Shown piece by piece: positions 11,820-23,275 of a stretch of DNA of 64,000 bases. The position numbers were made by a program, and so were the translations under genes. The DNA is taken from positions 556,839 to 620,838 of the forward strand of contig BCKK01000011.1 of assembly GCA_001600615.1 (NCBI GenBank), given 5' to 3'. The notes below the pieces were generated by a model that made no database searches, was not told the origin of the DNA, and saw nothing but the letters and a program-made list of their open reading frames with translations. Positions within the stretch are counted from its first letter, which is position 1. Every line of letters starts with the position of its first letter. This DNA comes from Dioszegia crocea. Lineage: Eukaryota; Basidiomycota; Tremellomycetes; Tremellales; Bulleribasidiaceae.

Positions 11820-13072
11820 CTATTGATGTTCCGGAACGACATTAGGCAAGGCCTCTCCCTTCAAACAAGCCAAGATATTGTCCAGCACCATCAGCGCCAT
11901 CTTGTCGCGCGAGTCCCATGTTCTAAAAAGTCAGCACAATTCCAAAAGGTGACGATGCCGAAACTCACTCAGTGCCCATGTGCGGTAGCAAAGTGACGCA
12001 GGGGTGCTTGAAGAGCTCTGCGTTGATTCGGGGCTCGTCGGGGTAGACGTCGAGTCCAACGCCGTGAAGCTTGCCGTCGGTCAAAGCTTGGAGAAGGGCC
12101 GATTCGTCGACTAGACCGCCACTGTGAATCAGCGAGGTACATTCCAAGTGTGAATAAGACTTACCGAGCAGTGTTGACGAGTACGCTTCCAGTCTTCATC
12201 ATGCCGAGTTCTTCACCCCCAATCATATCCTTGGTCTTGGCGCTCATCTACCAAGTCAGCACATCCCCACTACAGCCGGAATCCCAAGACTTACTGGGAC
12301 ATGAAGCGAAACCACATCTGCCTCCTTCAACAACTCCTCCAAAGACCCCTTGTATTCCACCTTAAAGTCTCCAGGCTCCTTAGCCAGCTGCTTGCGGTTG
12401 TAGTAGATCACACGCATACCCCATCCCAACGCCATCCTCCTGGCCACTACCGTCCCAATACCGCCCATCCCCACAATGCCCAAAGTCTTGTGTTCGGGAT
12501 CACGAGCGAGTGGGAGATTCTTCTTCCATTCGCCAGCGCGACAGGCGACTTCGGCTTTGGCGAATTGGCGCATGGCGGAGATGATGAGGTAGACGGCAGT
12601 GGTGGCTGTGGCGTCGTCGACGGCAGAGGGAGTGTGAGTGACCTAAAAGTTAGTGTCAAGCTGGCTGGCGAACATACCTTGATGCCGTACTTCTTTGCAG
12701 CTTCTACATCGATGTCATCATAGCCTGCTCCGACTGGACATCAGCGCAGCTGACGAAGCGAGGGGGGAAACTTACGATGCGAAACAACCTTGCATGACTC
12801 CGGAACAAGCTTGAAGAAGTCTTCGCCTAGGTGACCGAAGAAGCTTCCTGGGTCTCGGAAGTGGTAGATCGCCTTGACACCAGAGTACTTGGTAGCAAAG
12901 TCAGATTCGAGCTCTTCGTAGCTTGTCGAAGAGAGCTGAACGATGTCGGCCAGGGGTGAGACTTGGGCAAAGAATTGATCTTTGACATAAGGCATGGGGC
13001 CTAGTCGTCAGCTCAGACCAAGGCATGTTGATGAAGATACGTACCCATGAGGAGTACCTTAGGTAGGGACAT
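11820..13072 (-). CDS. D-isomer-specific 2-hydroxyacid dehydrogenase (glyoxylate/hydroxypyruvate reductase type)
   Basis: NAD(P)-dependent dehydrogenase interconverting 2-oxo acids and D-2-hydroxy acids in the cytosol, about 340 residues. Seen: the split catalytic domain (MPYVKDQFFAQV ... YHFRDPGSFFG); the Rossmann fingerprint LGIVGMGGIGTVVARRM (G-x-G-x-x-G); SLHVP; then VNTARGGLVDESALLQAL (conserved catalytic Arg), GLDVYPDEPRIN (Glu) and LPHMGTET (His). All three catalytic residues appear present. Introns of about 45 nt interrupt it near 13000, 12735-12772, 12642-12676, 12248-12294, 12120-12165 and 11920-11967. It is divergent to the first flavocytochrome b2 gene across 385 bp, so they may share control: one works on D-, the other typically on L-hydroxy acids. 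Confidence 0.88.
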
Positions 13073-13457
13073 GACGAAAGACGAGGTTTAGGTGGGTGAA
13101 GAGTTGGAGTGGAAAGGTGAAGTGAGAAGGAGAGTTGAGGATTGAAATTCTTGTTGATGGACGGATCTTCTCCGTTCTTGATCCGCTATCAGCGGCAGAA
13201 GCATCCGCCCCATCTCGTATATTGCCGAAGCCGTAAGCAGTGAGGAGGTGGCCAAGTACCAGTCGGAAAGAATAGGATGAGTGCATGAATGTATGTCAGC
13301 GTCTCGGACTTAAGCTTTAGGCCTCGGATATACCCCCGCAGCCTTGATCGCCTCGACCGATTGGCTAGGGCCCTGTCGGGGGACACATCTGCACTTGTCA
13401 CTCACGTCTGGGTCAAGATGCTTTCATCTCATTACTCATCGCATCAAACGATCCAGA
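13073..13457. promoter_or_regulatory. Divergent promoter between D-hydroxyacid dehydrogenase and flavocytochrome b2
   Basis: 385 bp between two divergent enzyme genes. It holds CGG-N7-CCG at 13162-13174 and everted CCG-N7-CGG at 13183-13195, candidate Zn2Cys6 regulator sites. No gene seen. Co-regulation is inferred from the shared promoter. Confidence 0.45.
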
Positions 13458-15454
13458 ATGCTCATCTCAAAGGCTTCGACATCAGTATCGACGATTGTTG
13501 GATCGATACCGAGGGTGCCTCGACGGACACTCGGACGTCAGGCACGCGTCCTTTCCACTCATCAACCTACCGCCTCTGGCTCATCTCGAGCCTGGGGCAG
13601 AGCAGCGATCGGAGCGGCTAGTCTGGCCGCTGTGGTAAGTAGCTTAATCCTAAAGACGGGCTCAAGCTAAAGCTTTAGCTATACGGAGTCGATCGGAATC
13701 GTCAAAAGATCCTGCTGGATTCCGCACCCAAATTTGAGCCCAAAGAAGAGGTCCGCCCCGAAAAGTACCTATCCCTGGAGGAAGTAGCAAAGCACAACCT
13801 ATCACAGGACGCTTGGGTCATACTTAATGGGAATGTGTACGAGTGAGTCTATTTCTGACGCAGGGCTAATTCGTCAGTCTTACCCAATTCCATCAATATC
13901 ACCCTGGAGGCGCTGCCATCATTGTCTCTCACGCCGGTCAGGATGTATCGTAAGTCTCCCTTCGACGCAACTGACTCTAGATCGATTTTCAACCCTATAC
14001 ATCCTCCAGGAACGATCGAGAATAACCTCCCGCCTGAAAGTCTCAAAGGACGCGTAGATCCCCGCCTAGCGGCCAAGGCGGCCCAAGCTCAGAATGAGGA
14101 GAAGGCGCGTGTGGAAGCTGCACGAGCGGCATTACCACCAGTGGAGACTATTTTGGGACTGGACGAGTTTCAGGTGAGCTCATTCGTCAAGGTGTACGAA
14201 TCTCGCTGACTACCAGGCTGCGGCGAGCGAAATTATGAGCCAGAAAGCTGGAGAATATTACCACGGCGGAGCTCTCGATGGGATCAGCAAAGACGATAAC
14301 AAGTCCAGTTTCAGGAGATGTCGGATTGTCCCACGAGTGATGCGAGATGTCTCGACTGTCGCCCCGCAAACGACAATCTTTGGTATTCCATCCGCACTGC
14401 CGATCTACATCTCGCCTGCGTCTAACGCTTTGTTGGGTCATCCAGAGGGCGAGCTGAATCTTACAAGAGGGGTGAGTCTACCATTGGATGATAGCTGATT
14501 GCAGGCTGGCAAAACGGGCATTGTCCAGGGAATATCTTACGTCTCTTCCTATCCCCTAACCGATATTCTGGCCGAAAAGGAGGAAGTGGAGGAACAGATT
14601 GGCGAAAAGATGGGCATGGTGTTTCAGGTTTACGTCCGGGCGGACCGAGAAAAGACGGCGAGATTGGTCAGGGAGGCTATTGATGGGGGATGCCAGTGAG
14701 TCGAGTAGTCTATTTAACGCTGATTCCAGGGCGCTACTGTTGACTGTCGACTCAAACACTGGAGACTTCAGGCAAAGCGTCGAAAAGATGAAAGGGACGA
14801 CAGGGAGTGCCGAGCCAGGCCGTAAAATGGAGCCATTTACCGTATTCACCCACAACCCACACGACCCCAGATTGAATTGGTCCGACCTCGAATGGCTCAA
14901 GGGCGTCGCTGGCGAGATTCCAATTTACCTCAAAGGGGTATCTAGTATCGAGGTGAGTTTTAGACTTGGCATTTGCTGATTACAGGACGTACGAATAGCC
15001 AAAGAACACGGGATGAAGGGGTGTATACTTTCAAATCATGGTGGACGACAACTTGACCGGTACGTCTCTCGGCTTGAACTCGCTGACTCTTAGTGCTCGG
15101 ACAGGATTTGACAGTCTACGCGCTATACACTCCGAAGACCCAAATCTATCCAAGGAGATTGAGCTGTATGTGGATGGTGGAGTCAGACGAGGCACGGATG
15201 TTCTCATGGCGCTTGCTTTAGGGGCCAAGGGGGTGGGGCTGGGGAGATCCTTCTTATATGCCCAAGCGGCTTATGGCGAGAAGGGCGCGATACGAGCTGT
15301 CAGAAGTGAGTTGTCCGCCCGCCGAGCTTGGCAATACTGCCTGCTGATGTGTTTAGTATTGGAGAGCGAAATCGTCACTGCCATGCAGCTGATGGGAGTC
15401 ACCAAGCTGGATGAGCTCAAGCCTGGGATGGTAGATTGCTTGCGAGCATTGTAG
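13458..15454 (+). CDS. CYB2: Flavocytochrome b2-type L-2-hydroxyacid dehydrogenase, copy 1
   Basis: FMN- and heme-containing dehydrogenase of the mitochondrial intermembrane space; the family oxidises L-lactate to pyruvate and passes electrons to cytochrome c. About 547 residues. The first ~57 are Arg/Ser-rich and end in a small-residue hydrophobic stretch (AAIGAASLAAV), fitting a bipartite presequence. A cytochrome b5 domain follows with HPGGAA and FNPIHPPGTIE holding the two heme-ligand histidines. The FMN barrel shows AGEYYHGG, VFQVYVRAD, LLLTVDSN, CILSNHGGRQLD (catalytic His, substrate Arg), ELYVDGGVRRGTDVL and GLGRSFLYA. All known catalytic positions look intact. Nine introns, several only 31-35 nt. 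A close paralog lies at 23585. Substrate could be lactate, glycolate or another 2-hydroxy acid. Confidence 0.92.
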
Positions 15455-16151
15455 GAGGATATCATCTGGTTCTTCAAATCGCAACCCTACCGGCTTGAAC
15501 CACGAACGATTCTCATACGCCGGCTTGCTTCTCATAGTGCCTACACTCAATGCTTTGACATCAAGTCTGGGTATGATATATCGCGCATGCATAGGCTTGA
15601 GAGGATTGGTACATAGGTATGAAGCTGGATAGATGGGATGCCAGGAACAGAGTGACGTAAAGGCGTCCCTACACCACTCCCTACAGCTCCCTACCCCATC
15701 CTTTGCCCCTCGTTTGGAAAGTCTAATCAAAATGCGGAAACACTGAACGCACTCCATCTATCAACCCTTTGCCACCACAAGGACTACACTAGGGACTTGC
15801 CCGCACCTCCCCAGTCTCGGGAAACGGAACCGACGCCGGAGACCGACCGACGCGGAATGCCAAGACTCAGGAACAATCCATCAGCCTTGTCATCCAATAT
15901 TCGAATTTCGAACGCTTGTCAGCGCTTGTCGCGACCATCTCTAACTTCTCCACGCGATTCCCGAGACTCCTTTAGACTCCACGCCCCGCTGATCAATACC
16001 CCGATGGGCCCGAGCGCCCCGCAAGACTTTCCCCACATGCCGAAACTTGATTCCAGCATTCCGACCGATCACCTGGAGATATAACTCCATGTCCAACATA
16101 TCATGACTGTCCCCTCAAAGGCTCACTTCCACTTGACTAGTATACTGCATT
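15455..16151. other. Intergenic, flavocytochrome b2 copy 1 to sugar transporter
   Basis: 697 bp: 3' UTR of the flavocytochrome b2 gene and promoter plus 5' UTR of the transporter. CGG/CCG triplets cluster at 15815-15860. A short open frame at 15797-16084 has no credible product. Confidence 0.4.
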
Positions 16152-18225
16152 ATGGGACTCAGCGGCGCTACGACTACCTCCTTCGCTCATATCCCCAGTA
16201 AGTCTCTGTGATCTGGCTGGAATTTCGGCTGACGCGACAGATAACACCAACTCGAAATGGTGGAGGGATCCAGGTCTCCGACGGAATGTTCTGCACTGTG
16301 CAGGCGTCTGCCTATGCCCATTCTACTTGGGCTGTGAGTTATCTTCAGCTTGGACCGCCGAGCATAGCTGACTCTGTAGATGATCAATCTTTGCTTGCCG
16401 GTCTTCAAGCTATTCCAGGATGGCAAACGTGGGTCTTATGAAGGACCAGCTGACAGTCCAGATACTTTGGCAGACCCACTGGCGCCTACCTCGGTATCAT
16501 CGCTGCGAGTATCTTCCTACCCGCCCTCATTGTTGGCTTCGTTGCCGACTACCTCTGCACCGCGTTCGGCCGCAAGAAGATCATCTTCCTAGGCTCGGTT
16601 CTTATCGTCATTGGCGGTATCTTCAATGCTCTATCTCAGAACGGCGGACAGTTTATGGGATGTAAGTTGGACTTTGATCTTTGGATCAACAATAGCTGAT
16701 CATCTTAGCTCGTGTCATCATCGGTACCGGAGGAGCCATCACCAAAGTAGCCGCTCCCGCTTTACTGCAAGAGATTGCACACCCCCGTCTTCGCGCTACC
16801 ATCGGTACCTCATAGTAAGTCCATCCTGTACCTCAAGATACTCAAGCTTACAAGTGCAGCTACTCCTTCTACTACTTTGGATCCCTCACAGCTGCGTCCA
16901 TGTGCAGTAAGTCCCTTCCACAACTCACCCAACCCAAAAGCTGACATATCAGTCGCTGGACTCTACATCAACTCCGAGTGGACATGGCGTCTTCCATGCC
17001 TGATCCAAATCGTCGGACCCCTAATCGTCATGTCCATCCTCATTACCGCTCCCGAATCACCCCGATGGCTAGCCAAGCAAGGCCGGTTGGAAGAGTCTCG
17101 CGCCATGCTAGTCAAGCATCATGCGAACGGAGACGAGGACGATGCGCTAGTCGAATGGCAATTTGGAGAAATGCTTGCTGCTCTTCATTCCGAGTCTCAG
17201 TTGGGCAAATCATCCTACGTGAGTCTTTGCCCCTGTCCAGTTAACAGTTCTGACCTTCTTAGATGGACTTCTTCAAGACGCCCGGAAACCGCAAACGTCT
17301 CTGGATCAATTGTCTCTTGGGCTTAGCCTCGAACTGGGTCGGTAACGGTATCATTACCTAGTAAGTATTCTTCTTTTCACAATAGAAGCTAGTACTGATG
17401 GCACAGCTACCTTGCACCCGTCTTGCGCACAGTCGGCATCACCGCCCCAGACACCATCCTCGGTATCAATGTCGGATATGGTAAGTCGTTACACTATCCG
17501 CTGGACTAAAGCTAATGGCCCAGCCGCCTGGAACTGGATATGCTCCTTTATCGCCGGTACAAATTCTGAGCGACTTGGCCGTCGATTCCTCTGGCTAGCC
17601 TGCAACATCGGCATGGCAGTATCCTTCGCCTTCGTTATGGGTCTCTCGGCCGGCTTTGCGCAAACTGGCAGTGCAGCTCTCGGGACCGCCGTGGTCCCTT
17701 TCCTCTTTATCGTTCACTTCTTCTACGATATCGGATACATCGCCATGAACTACAGTTATACTGTCGAGATTATGACGCCGTCAATGCGCACCAAAGGTTT
17801 GGCCCTTTATATCTTCTTCAACAATTTGGGCAATGCGTAAGGTTCCTCATCCACCTATTGGGTATTGCTAACTTGTCAGTTTCAACCAATTCGTCAACCC
17901 TATCGCCCTCGCCGCTTTGACTTGGAGATAGTAAGTCCACCCTCTCTTGACCTTGACCAATGCTGATAGACCTAGCTACGCAGTCTATATCGCTATCGAC
18001 CTCTTCATTGCCGCTGTCGTCTATTTCCAATTCCCCGAAACTGCCAAAATGTCAATCGAGGAGATTTCAATGATTATGGATTATCCGCTCAAGGAAGGTC
18101 GACAGCGCGTCCTGGAGGTTATGGAAGAGCGAAGGGCGGCAGAGGCGGACAGTGTGGCTCGGACCAAGGATTTGGATGAGGAGGCTAAGATGGATGTGTC
18201 GCATATTGAGACCAAGGGGAAGTAA
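16152..18225 (+). CDS. MFS sugar-porter family transporter (lactose-permease-like)
   Basis: Twelve-helix proton-coupled sugar transporter of the plasma membrane, about 530 residues. The start at 16152 (MGLSGATTTS) is chosen because the next exon joins in frame to WWRDPGLRRN and a YDQSLLAGLQ helix 1 typical of this family. Diagnostic motifs: VADYLCTAFGRKK (G-R-[KR] loop 2-3), ESPRWLAKQGRLEESRAML after helix 6, SERLGRRFLW (loop 8-9) and YSYTVEIMTPSMRTKGLAL (the PESPR/PETK-like sugar-porter set), then FPETAKMSIEE. It resembles fungal LAC12-type permeases. More than eight short introns. It lies between a flavocytochrome b2 and a Zn2Cys6 gene, so it probably imports the substrate of this block; the sugar is unknown. 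Confidence 0.88.
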
Positions 18226-18528
18226 GTTGTGGGGTCGGCTGTCAAAAGTTGTGAAGTTTAGGAGCGTCGAAGGACTTGTCATCTGCATCTGAATGTATAA
18301 GTGTGATTTAAACTTGCACTTGGCTCAAGTTTAGGCCTGACGGATGAATCAGACACACAAGTTCCCGAGCAGTCTTCTCACACCCATCTGACAAGAATCA
18401 GTTCTGAAACGATGCTCAGAGGCTGCTCGTGCTTTGACATGTAGAGGCTGATGTCTCTACTAGCACAGATTGGCTAAGTAGCAAACACGCTGTAGGGTGA
18501 TTGATACATACAGATACAACTTGGCGCC
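18226..18528. other. Convergent intergenic region
   Basis: 303 bp between the stop codons of the transporter (plus) and a Zn2Cys6 regulator (minus); presumably the two 3' UTRs. Nothing else seen. Confidence 0.4.
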
Positions 18529-21321
18529 TCACCACCCCAGCGATCCCTGATCCATCATACTGCCACCCGACTGTGCCCCAGCTTGCCCATCCGCCGCCTC
18601 GTTGAAATTGAAGACGAAGTCATTCAACGACGGAATTGCCGCAAAGGGGTGAAAGAAGAAGTCCGCGAGCGAATTGTCGGTCTGCTGAGCTGCTCCAATC
18701 GGCGCAGCGGGAGTAGCAGGTCGGGATGGATCGACAGGCCAATTCATCCAGGGTAGCATCTGCATTTGGCTCGTTCCGCCCAGTGTCGGTTGTAGATATT
18801 GAGATGTGGATGGATTGAGCGTACCATTGGCCGTCGAGGCTGGGGTAACCAATGTGTCGTCCGAGTTCCGCTTTTTGGGCATGGCGGATAGACGACGAAT
18901 GACAGCGGCTGATACGACTTCGAAAGCGTCTCTGATCCGAGCTGTCCCATGTTGACTTTCTGCAAACATCAGTTTGCGTCGACGAGTAAGACATACCTGT
19001 CATTCCCTCTAGGACCTGCGAGCAGGACTGTATATCCAACATGGCATCAATCAACGACGGCACAATCTCCCAATCATGCTTCGCCGCCACCCATAGCGCA
19101 TTCAAATACGTCACGCCCGCCACAAAGACATGATGAATCGCCAACCACACAAAGTTGACCGTCTTCAACCTCCACATGGCCTTGTATGTCCGCATGAGAA
19201 AGCTGGACGACGCCAGTGCGCGCTTGAGCGACTCTTGGTCCGGAGTGGGATTACCGGGGTTGGGCCGGAAGAGGAGGAGGCGAGAGAGGTTGAAGTGCAG
19301 ATCGAGCCAACGGGGCGTGAGGAGTTCATCGGGCTCGCTAACGTATCCGAAACGCCATTGATCTAGGCGCTGAGAGGTAGCTGCGAACCATTCGGCGGTA
19401 GGAGGGGTAGTTTTGGATGCGGCGACGGTGAAGAGCCGTTGATAAATTTCGGCTTGGAGCATACGGAGGCGGATGTGGTGGATTACGGATTCTTTACGGT
19501 GATTGGAGGGGACGTTTTGGGGAGGATTGGAATGGATATGCTCGTCGTCTAGTAAGGAAGGGAACTGTCTGTCAGTAGAGGGACGTCATGGGGGACTCAC
19601 CCTGGCGCTAATCCAATCACTGACAATGCCCGGAGGTCTACCTAACGCTACGGCAATCTTGTGATCTAGGCAATAAGTCCTACAATCAGCCTCTGTGGAG
19701 CGCAGTGACTTACGCCCAGAATAGCCGCCGCCTCATGTCGAGCTGCAGGGGGGTGTACGAGTGCTTACTCGTACCCTCTGCGTCGAGATGTAGTCCAAGA
19801 TCGAAAGCTGTACGAACAGCATTTCCAGTGAGCTCCCAGATATCTGCCGTGTCAGACAAGGCAAGATCGATTTCAATTATGACTCACCACCAGTATCCGG
19901 CCTTCTCAAAACGTACTGCAGAACCAGGTGCATGGCTTGTAGCTTGGGCAGACCCGATTTTGACCAGACGGCCGGGTAGTACCGCTGAGATTGCGACCAG
20001 TATTCTAAGATATCAGCGCGTGAAGCTACACCAAACATATGAAGCTTACCGTTTGATCGAACTATATGGTTGGTATCTCGTCCATCTCTGCTTTTAGCAG
20101 TCCACCAGATTGCCAGAATAGCTATTTCAGTCAGCTAAGCTCAACGCTTGTCGAACCCGAGAACTCACTATAAGCCACAAAAGCGTCCTCCTGAGATCCC
20201 CTACTCTCGTACAGTTTTGTCAACTGATTGCACAAGGTTGGTTCGTGCAGTATAGGAAAAGCGGTGTTGACTTGCGTCAAGAAGAAAGAAAGCGACTCGT
20301 CCATATCTGACCGTGGCGGTAACTCGCTAATACTCAGAGTATCGGGCGAAAATCTTTCCCTCGATCCATCTTGTCCACTACCACCGGCATAATCCTCGTC
20401 GCTAGCCTCCAGAACAACCTGGTCGAGATCCGCCGCGGAGGGTAGGCGGTCGAAAAGCTGAGATGAAGAGGGAGGGGCTAAGCGATGATGACTCGGAGAT
20501 GGCCGGCCGTCCGAGTATCCTTCGTGGCGGTAGGGCGGTCCCGAGAAGGGAGGATGAGATAGGGAGACAATAGACGGGTATGATCGGAATTGATCATGCT
20601 GCTGTGGAGATGTGTGCGGGAGGGAGTGGACGGAGGTGGATGGCTGAGCCTGGGAATGATGGGTATGCCGAGATTGGTCATATTGCTGTGGACAGGGATG
20701 AGTGCGAGATTGGTCGTATTGCCGTGGAGAGGGATGGGTGCGCGAGTGAACAGAGTTCGCTGGGGACATTGGAACGGTGCGAGCATTGCCACTGGAGCTG
20801 CCTTCGGCGACGTTGTCGGCGGGTTGAGAAGTCGCTACTGACGACATTGTCTGTCTGCGCTTGGCTGGGCGCTGCTCTCCGCCCTCCAATGCTCGGAGTT
20901 GCGCTTCGAGTCGCTGAACATACCTAGATCAATCAGCACATATTTTCAAGTGTAAGCCTGAAGCTAACTGACTGTAGAGTAGGCAAAGTCGCACTCTTTT
21001 CCTGATACTCGCAATCAACCTTTGCTTTAATACAAGCTATACATGCGGGGCGCTCGCAAGTGCACTGTCAACAACATCAGCAAGCATTCCTGTACGTCCA
21101 TAGCAGCATACTGCGCCAAAGGTAAATCTGCATACTTTGGTCTTGCGAGTTCGACACCGTATACAAGCGTTGGCTGGTCGACCAGTCACCACTCGATTCG
21201 CAGCTGGGTCTTCAGCTTCAGGACCAGCCGCGTCCGCCTGGGTCTGGACTCGGACCTGGGACTGGCGGTCTGTCGTCTCGCTTGAACTCGGCCCCTCTTG
21301 TCGGCGTTGGTCTGCGCTCAT
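18529..21321 (-). CDS. Zn2Cys6 fungal transcription factor, regulator 1 of the first metabolic block
   Basis: Nuclear regulator with an N-terminal binuclear zinc cluster: ACIRCRTRKTK, then after an intron (about 21070-21136) CTCERPACIACIKAKVDC. All six cysteines are present, plus an extra one two residues after the third. A coiled-coil start follows (VQRLEAQLRALEGG). The linker is Ser/Pro/His/Gln-rich with repeats of the type HPSPRQYDQSR near 20560-20760. The fungal transcription-factor regulatory domain follows: FFLTQVNTAFPILHEPTL; DHKIAVALGRPPGIVSDWI, assembled across introns near 19560-19700; and RWLDLHFNLSRLLLFRP. The C-terminus is acidic/aromatic and may activate. Divergent to the polyol-dehydrogenase gene over 368 bp, which suggests that gene as a target. 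Confidence 0.88.
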
Positions 21322-21689
21322 GTCTTTCGAATAGCTTGTGAAGGGGTCATGGATAGAAGCAGTAGCAATCGATTCATGCTTCGGCCTCGACCTCCGAGCG
21401 GATCCTTACGGCATTGGCCCCCGAACTCCGAGCGCCGGTCCCTTGCTGCGTACTATCTAATCGTACCCTGGTGAAGTATACCGAGGGAGAATCCCGATGA
21501 GTCCAGGTATGACTTCCTCCGACAGCTCGGGCATAGCGTTCTCCGCAATCAATAGGCCGAAATCGGACCGCAATGGATGATTCACTCCTCCGCTTGAAGT
21601 TGAAGATGCCTGATCTTGCAACATGAAGTCACAAAGACCTCTCTTCACCTTCATCTCGACATATCTCCCGCCACACTCACCCACTCACA
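21322..21689. promoter_or_regulatory. Divergent promoter, regulator 1 and polyol dehydrogenase
   Basis: 368 bp shared upstream region. CGG-N7-CGG lies at 21399-21411, and CTCCGAGCG occurs twice (from 21392 and from 21426). These are candidate Zn2Cys6 half-sites and would allow autoregulation. No gene seen. Confidence 0.45.
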
Positions 21690-23275
21690 ATGTCCCGCTT
21701 CCACTATATCGTCAAGGAACAGCCTCAGCATGTGCTCGACCTTAATCTTCCCCCCAACACATCCTGCACCCTTCTGCGCAAACGCGTGACTGCAATCCAA
21801 GAGATGCCACTTCCCATCTTGCAGCCTGACGGCGTGCTAGTCAAGGTCATCGCTACTGGTGAGTCCCAAACTCACTGTCTGAGGCCCCGCTTACATTACA
21901 GGCATTTGCGGCTCGGACATGCACAATTTCCTCGCCGGAGGTGTAGGCGGTCGGCCCCCAGCCAAAAACCTAGTCATGGGCCACGAGTCATCCGGAGAAG
22001 TCATTGCCATCGGAGAGCTAGTCACGACACATCAAGTCGGAGACAGAGTCGCCATCGAGCCTGGATTGCCATGCAGACGGTGCATCAACTGCAAGTCTGG
22101 CAGAGTCAATATCTGTCTCGATATGAAGTACTGTGGTGCCCCTGGCTCTGTAGGATCGCTTGCTCGGTAGGTTAGAGTCCTCTCACGCTACGTAAAGCTG
22201 ATGAAACAGCTTTCACGCGCTACCGGCCGATATGGCACCCAAGATCCCAGACAACGTGTCATGGGAGGAAGCAGGCAGTATTCAGCCCCTTGCCGTGAGT
22301 GTGCCTGTCCATATCGGGACTAGAGCTGACGTTCAGGTCGGTGTGCAGATTGGCAAAAGAGCAGATATCCGTCCGCATCAGACTATTGCCATCTTGTGGG
22401 TTTCACTTTTATCAAGCGAGTATCCAGCTGACGATATAGTGGCTGTGGCCCAATCGGCCTGATCACCGCTGCCGTGGCCCATGCCTACTCCGCTAGCAAG
22501 ATCATCGCGTTCGATCACAATCCCGACCGAGTCGCATTTGCCAAAAATTACATCTCCCCTTTGACTGGCAAGCCCATCATCGACCACGTCTTCCTTACCG
22601 AGCCCCTGCCTACCACTTCCCCCTCCGACGCCGCTCAGCTGAATGGTCATGCTAGCAGTGCCAAATCCAAAGCCCCAGCAAACGGTCATGCCCACGCCAA
22701 CGGTCACATCCACGCCAACGGTGACTCTCACCTCGAAGAGCGGATTGGCGAGAATGGGTCGGGGGCCGGTATTGGTGATGGAGAATTCGGGCCAGATGAC
22801 GATCGACACATCCCCATCGGGGACCATAAGTGGGAGTGGGCCAAGAGACGCGCTGCGTCTTACCTAAAACAGGCGGGTATGGCGGGTGATGATGGGGTCG
22901 ATAGAGTGGTCGAAGCTACAGGAGCAGAAGACTGTATGATGATGGGTATCGCGATCGCCAAGCAGGGCGCTACTTGTAAGTTCTATCACCTAATTCCTGA
23001 ACTCCCGCTGATCTGCAGACCTCGCCGTCGGTCTATCGCACCAGCAATCCCACTGGTTCCCAACTTTGGCCGTCACCAATAAAGAGATTGACGTCAAGGG
23101 TATTACGCGTTATACCTCTAGCTGCTTCCCTTCTGCTCTGGAGATGCTGTCGCGCGGCGTCGTCGATCTGAAGTCTCTCATCACCATCTCATTCCCCCTC
23201 AGTCAGAGTCAACAGGCGTTCGAGGCGGTCGCGAGCGGAAAGCAGATGAAGGTGATTATTAAGAATCAGGTCTAG
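21690..23275 (+). CDS. Zinc-dependent medium-chain polyol dehydrogenase (sorbitol/xylitol/arabinitol dehydrogenase type) with a long insertion
   Basis: NAD(P)-dependent zinc alcohol dehydrogenase, the family that oxidises a polyol to a ketose. About 455 residues, against 350-380 usually. Seen: ICGSDMHNF (catalytic Zn Cys), GHESSGEV (His-Glu), AIEPGLPCRRCINCKSG with RVNIC (all four structural-zinc cysteines), FALPADMAPKIPDNVSWEEA, and the Rossmann start GCGPIGLITAAVA. An insertion of roughly 80 residues, rich in Asn-Gly-His-Ala repeats and Gly/Asp/Glu, breaks the Rossmann fold between DHVFLTEPLP and WAKRRAASYL. The fold then resumes (VDRVVEATGAEDC, VGLSHQQSHW) and closes MKVIIKNQV. Five short introns. 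It is divergent to a Zn2Cys6 gene. Polyol specificity is not readable. Confidence 0.88.

Noticed and set aside
15797..16084. 95-codon frame ahead of the sugar transporter
   Set aside because: Low-complexity Arg/Pro sequence in the transporter leader; no ATG in good context and no homology.
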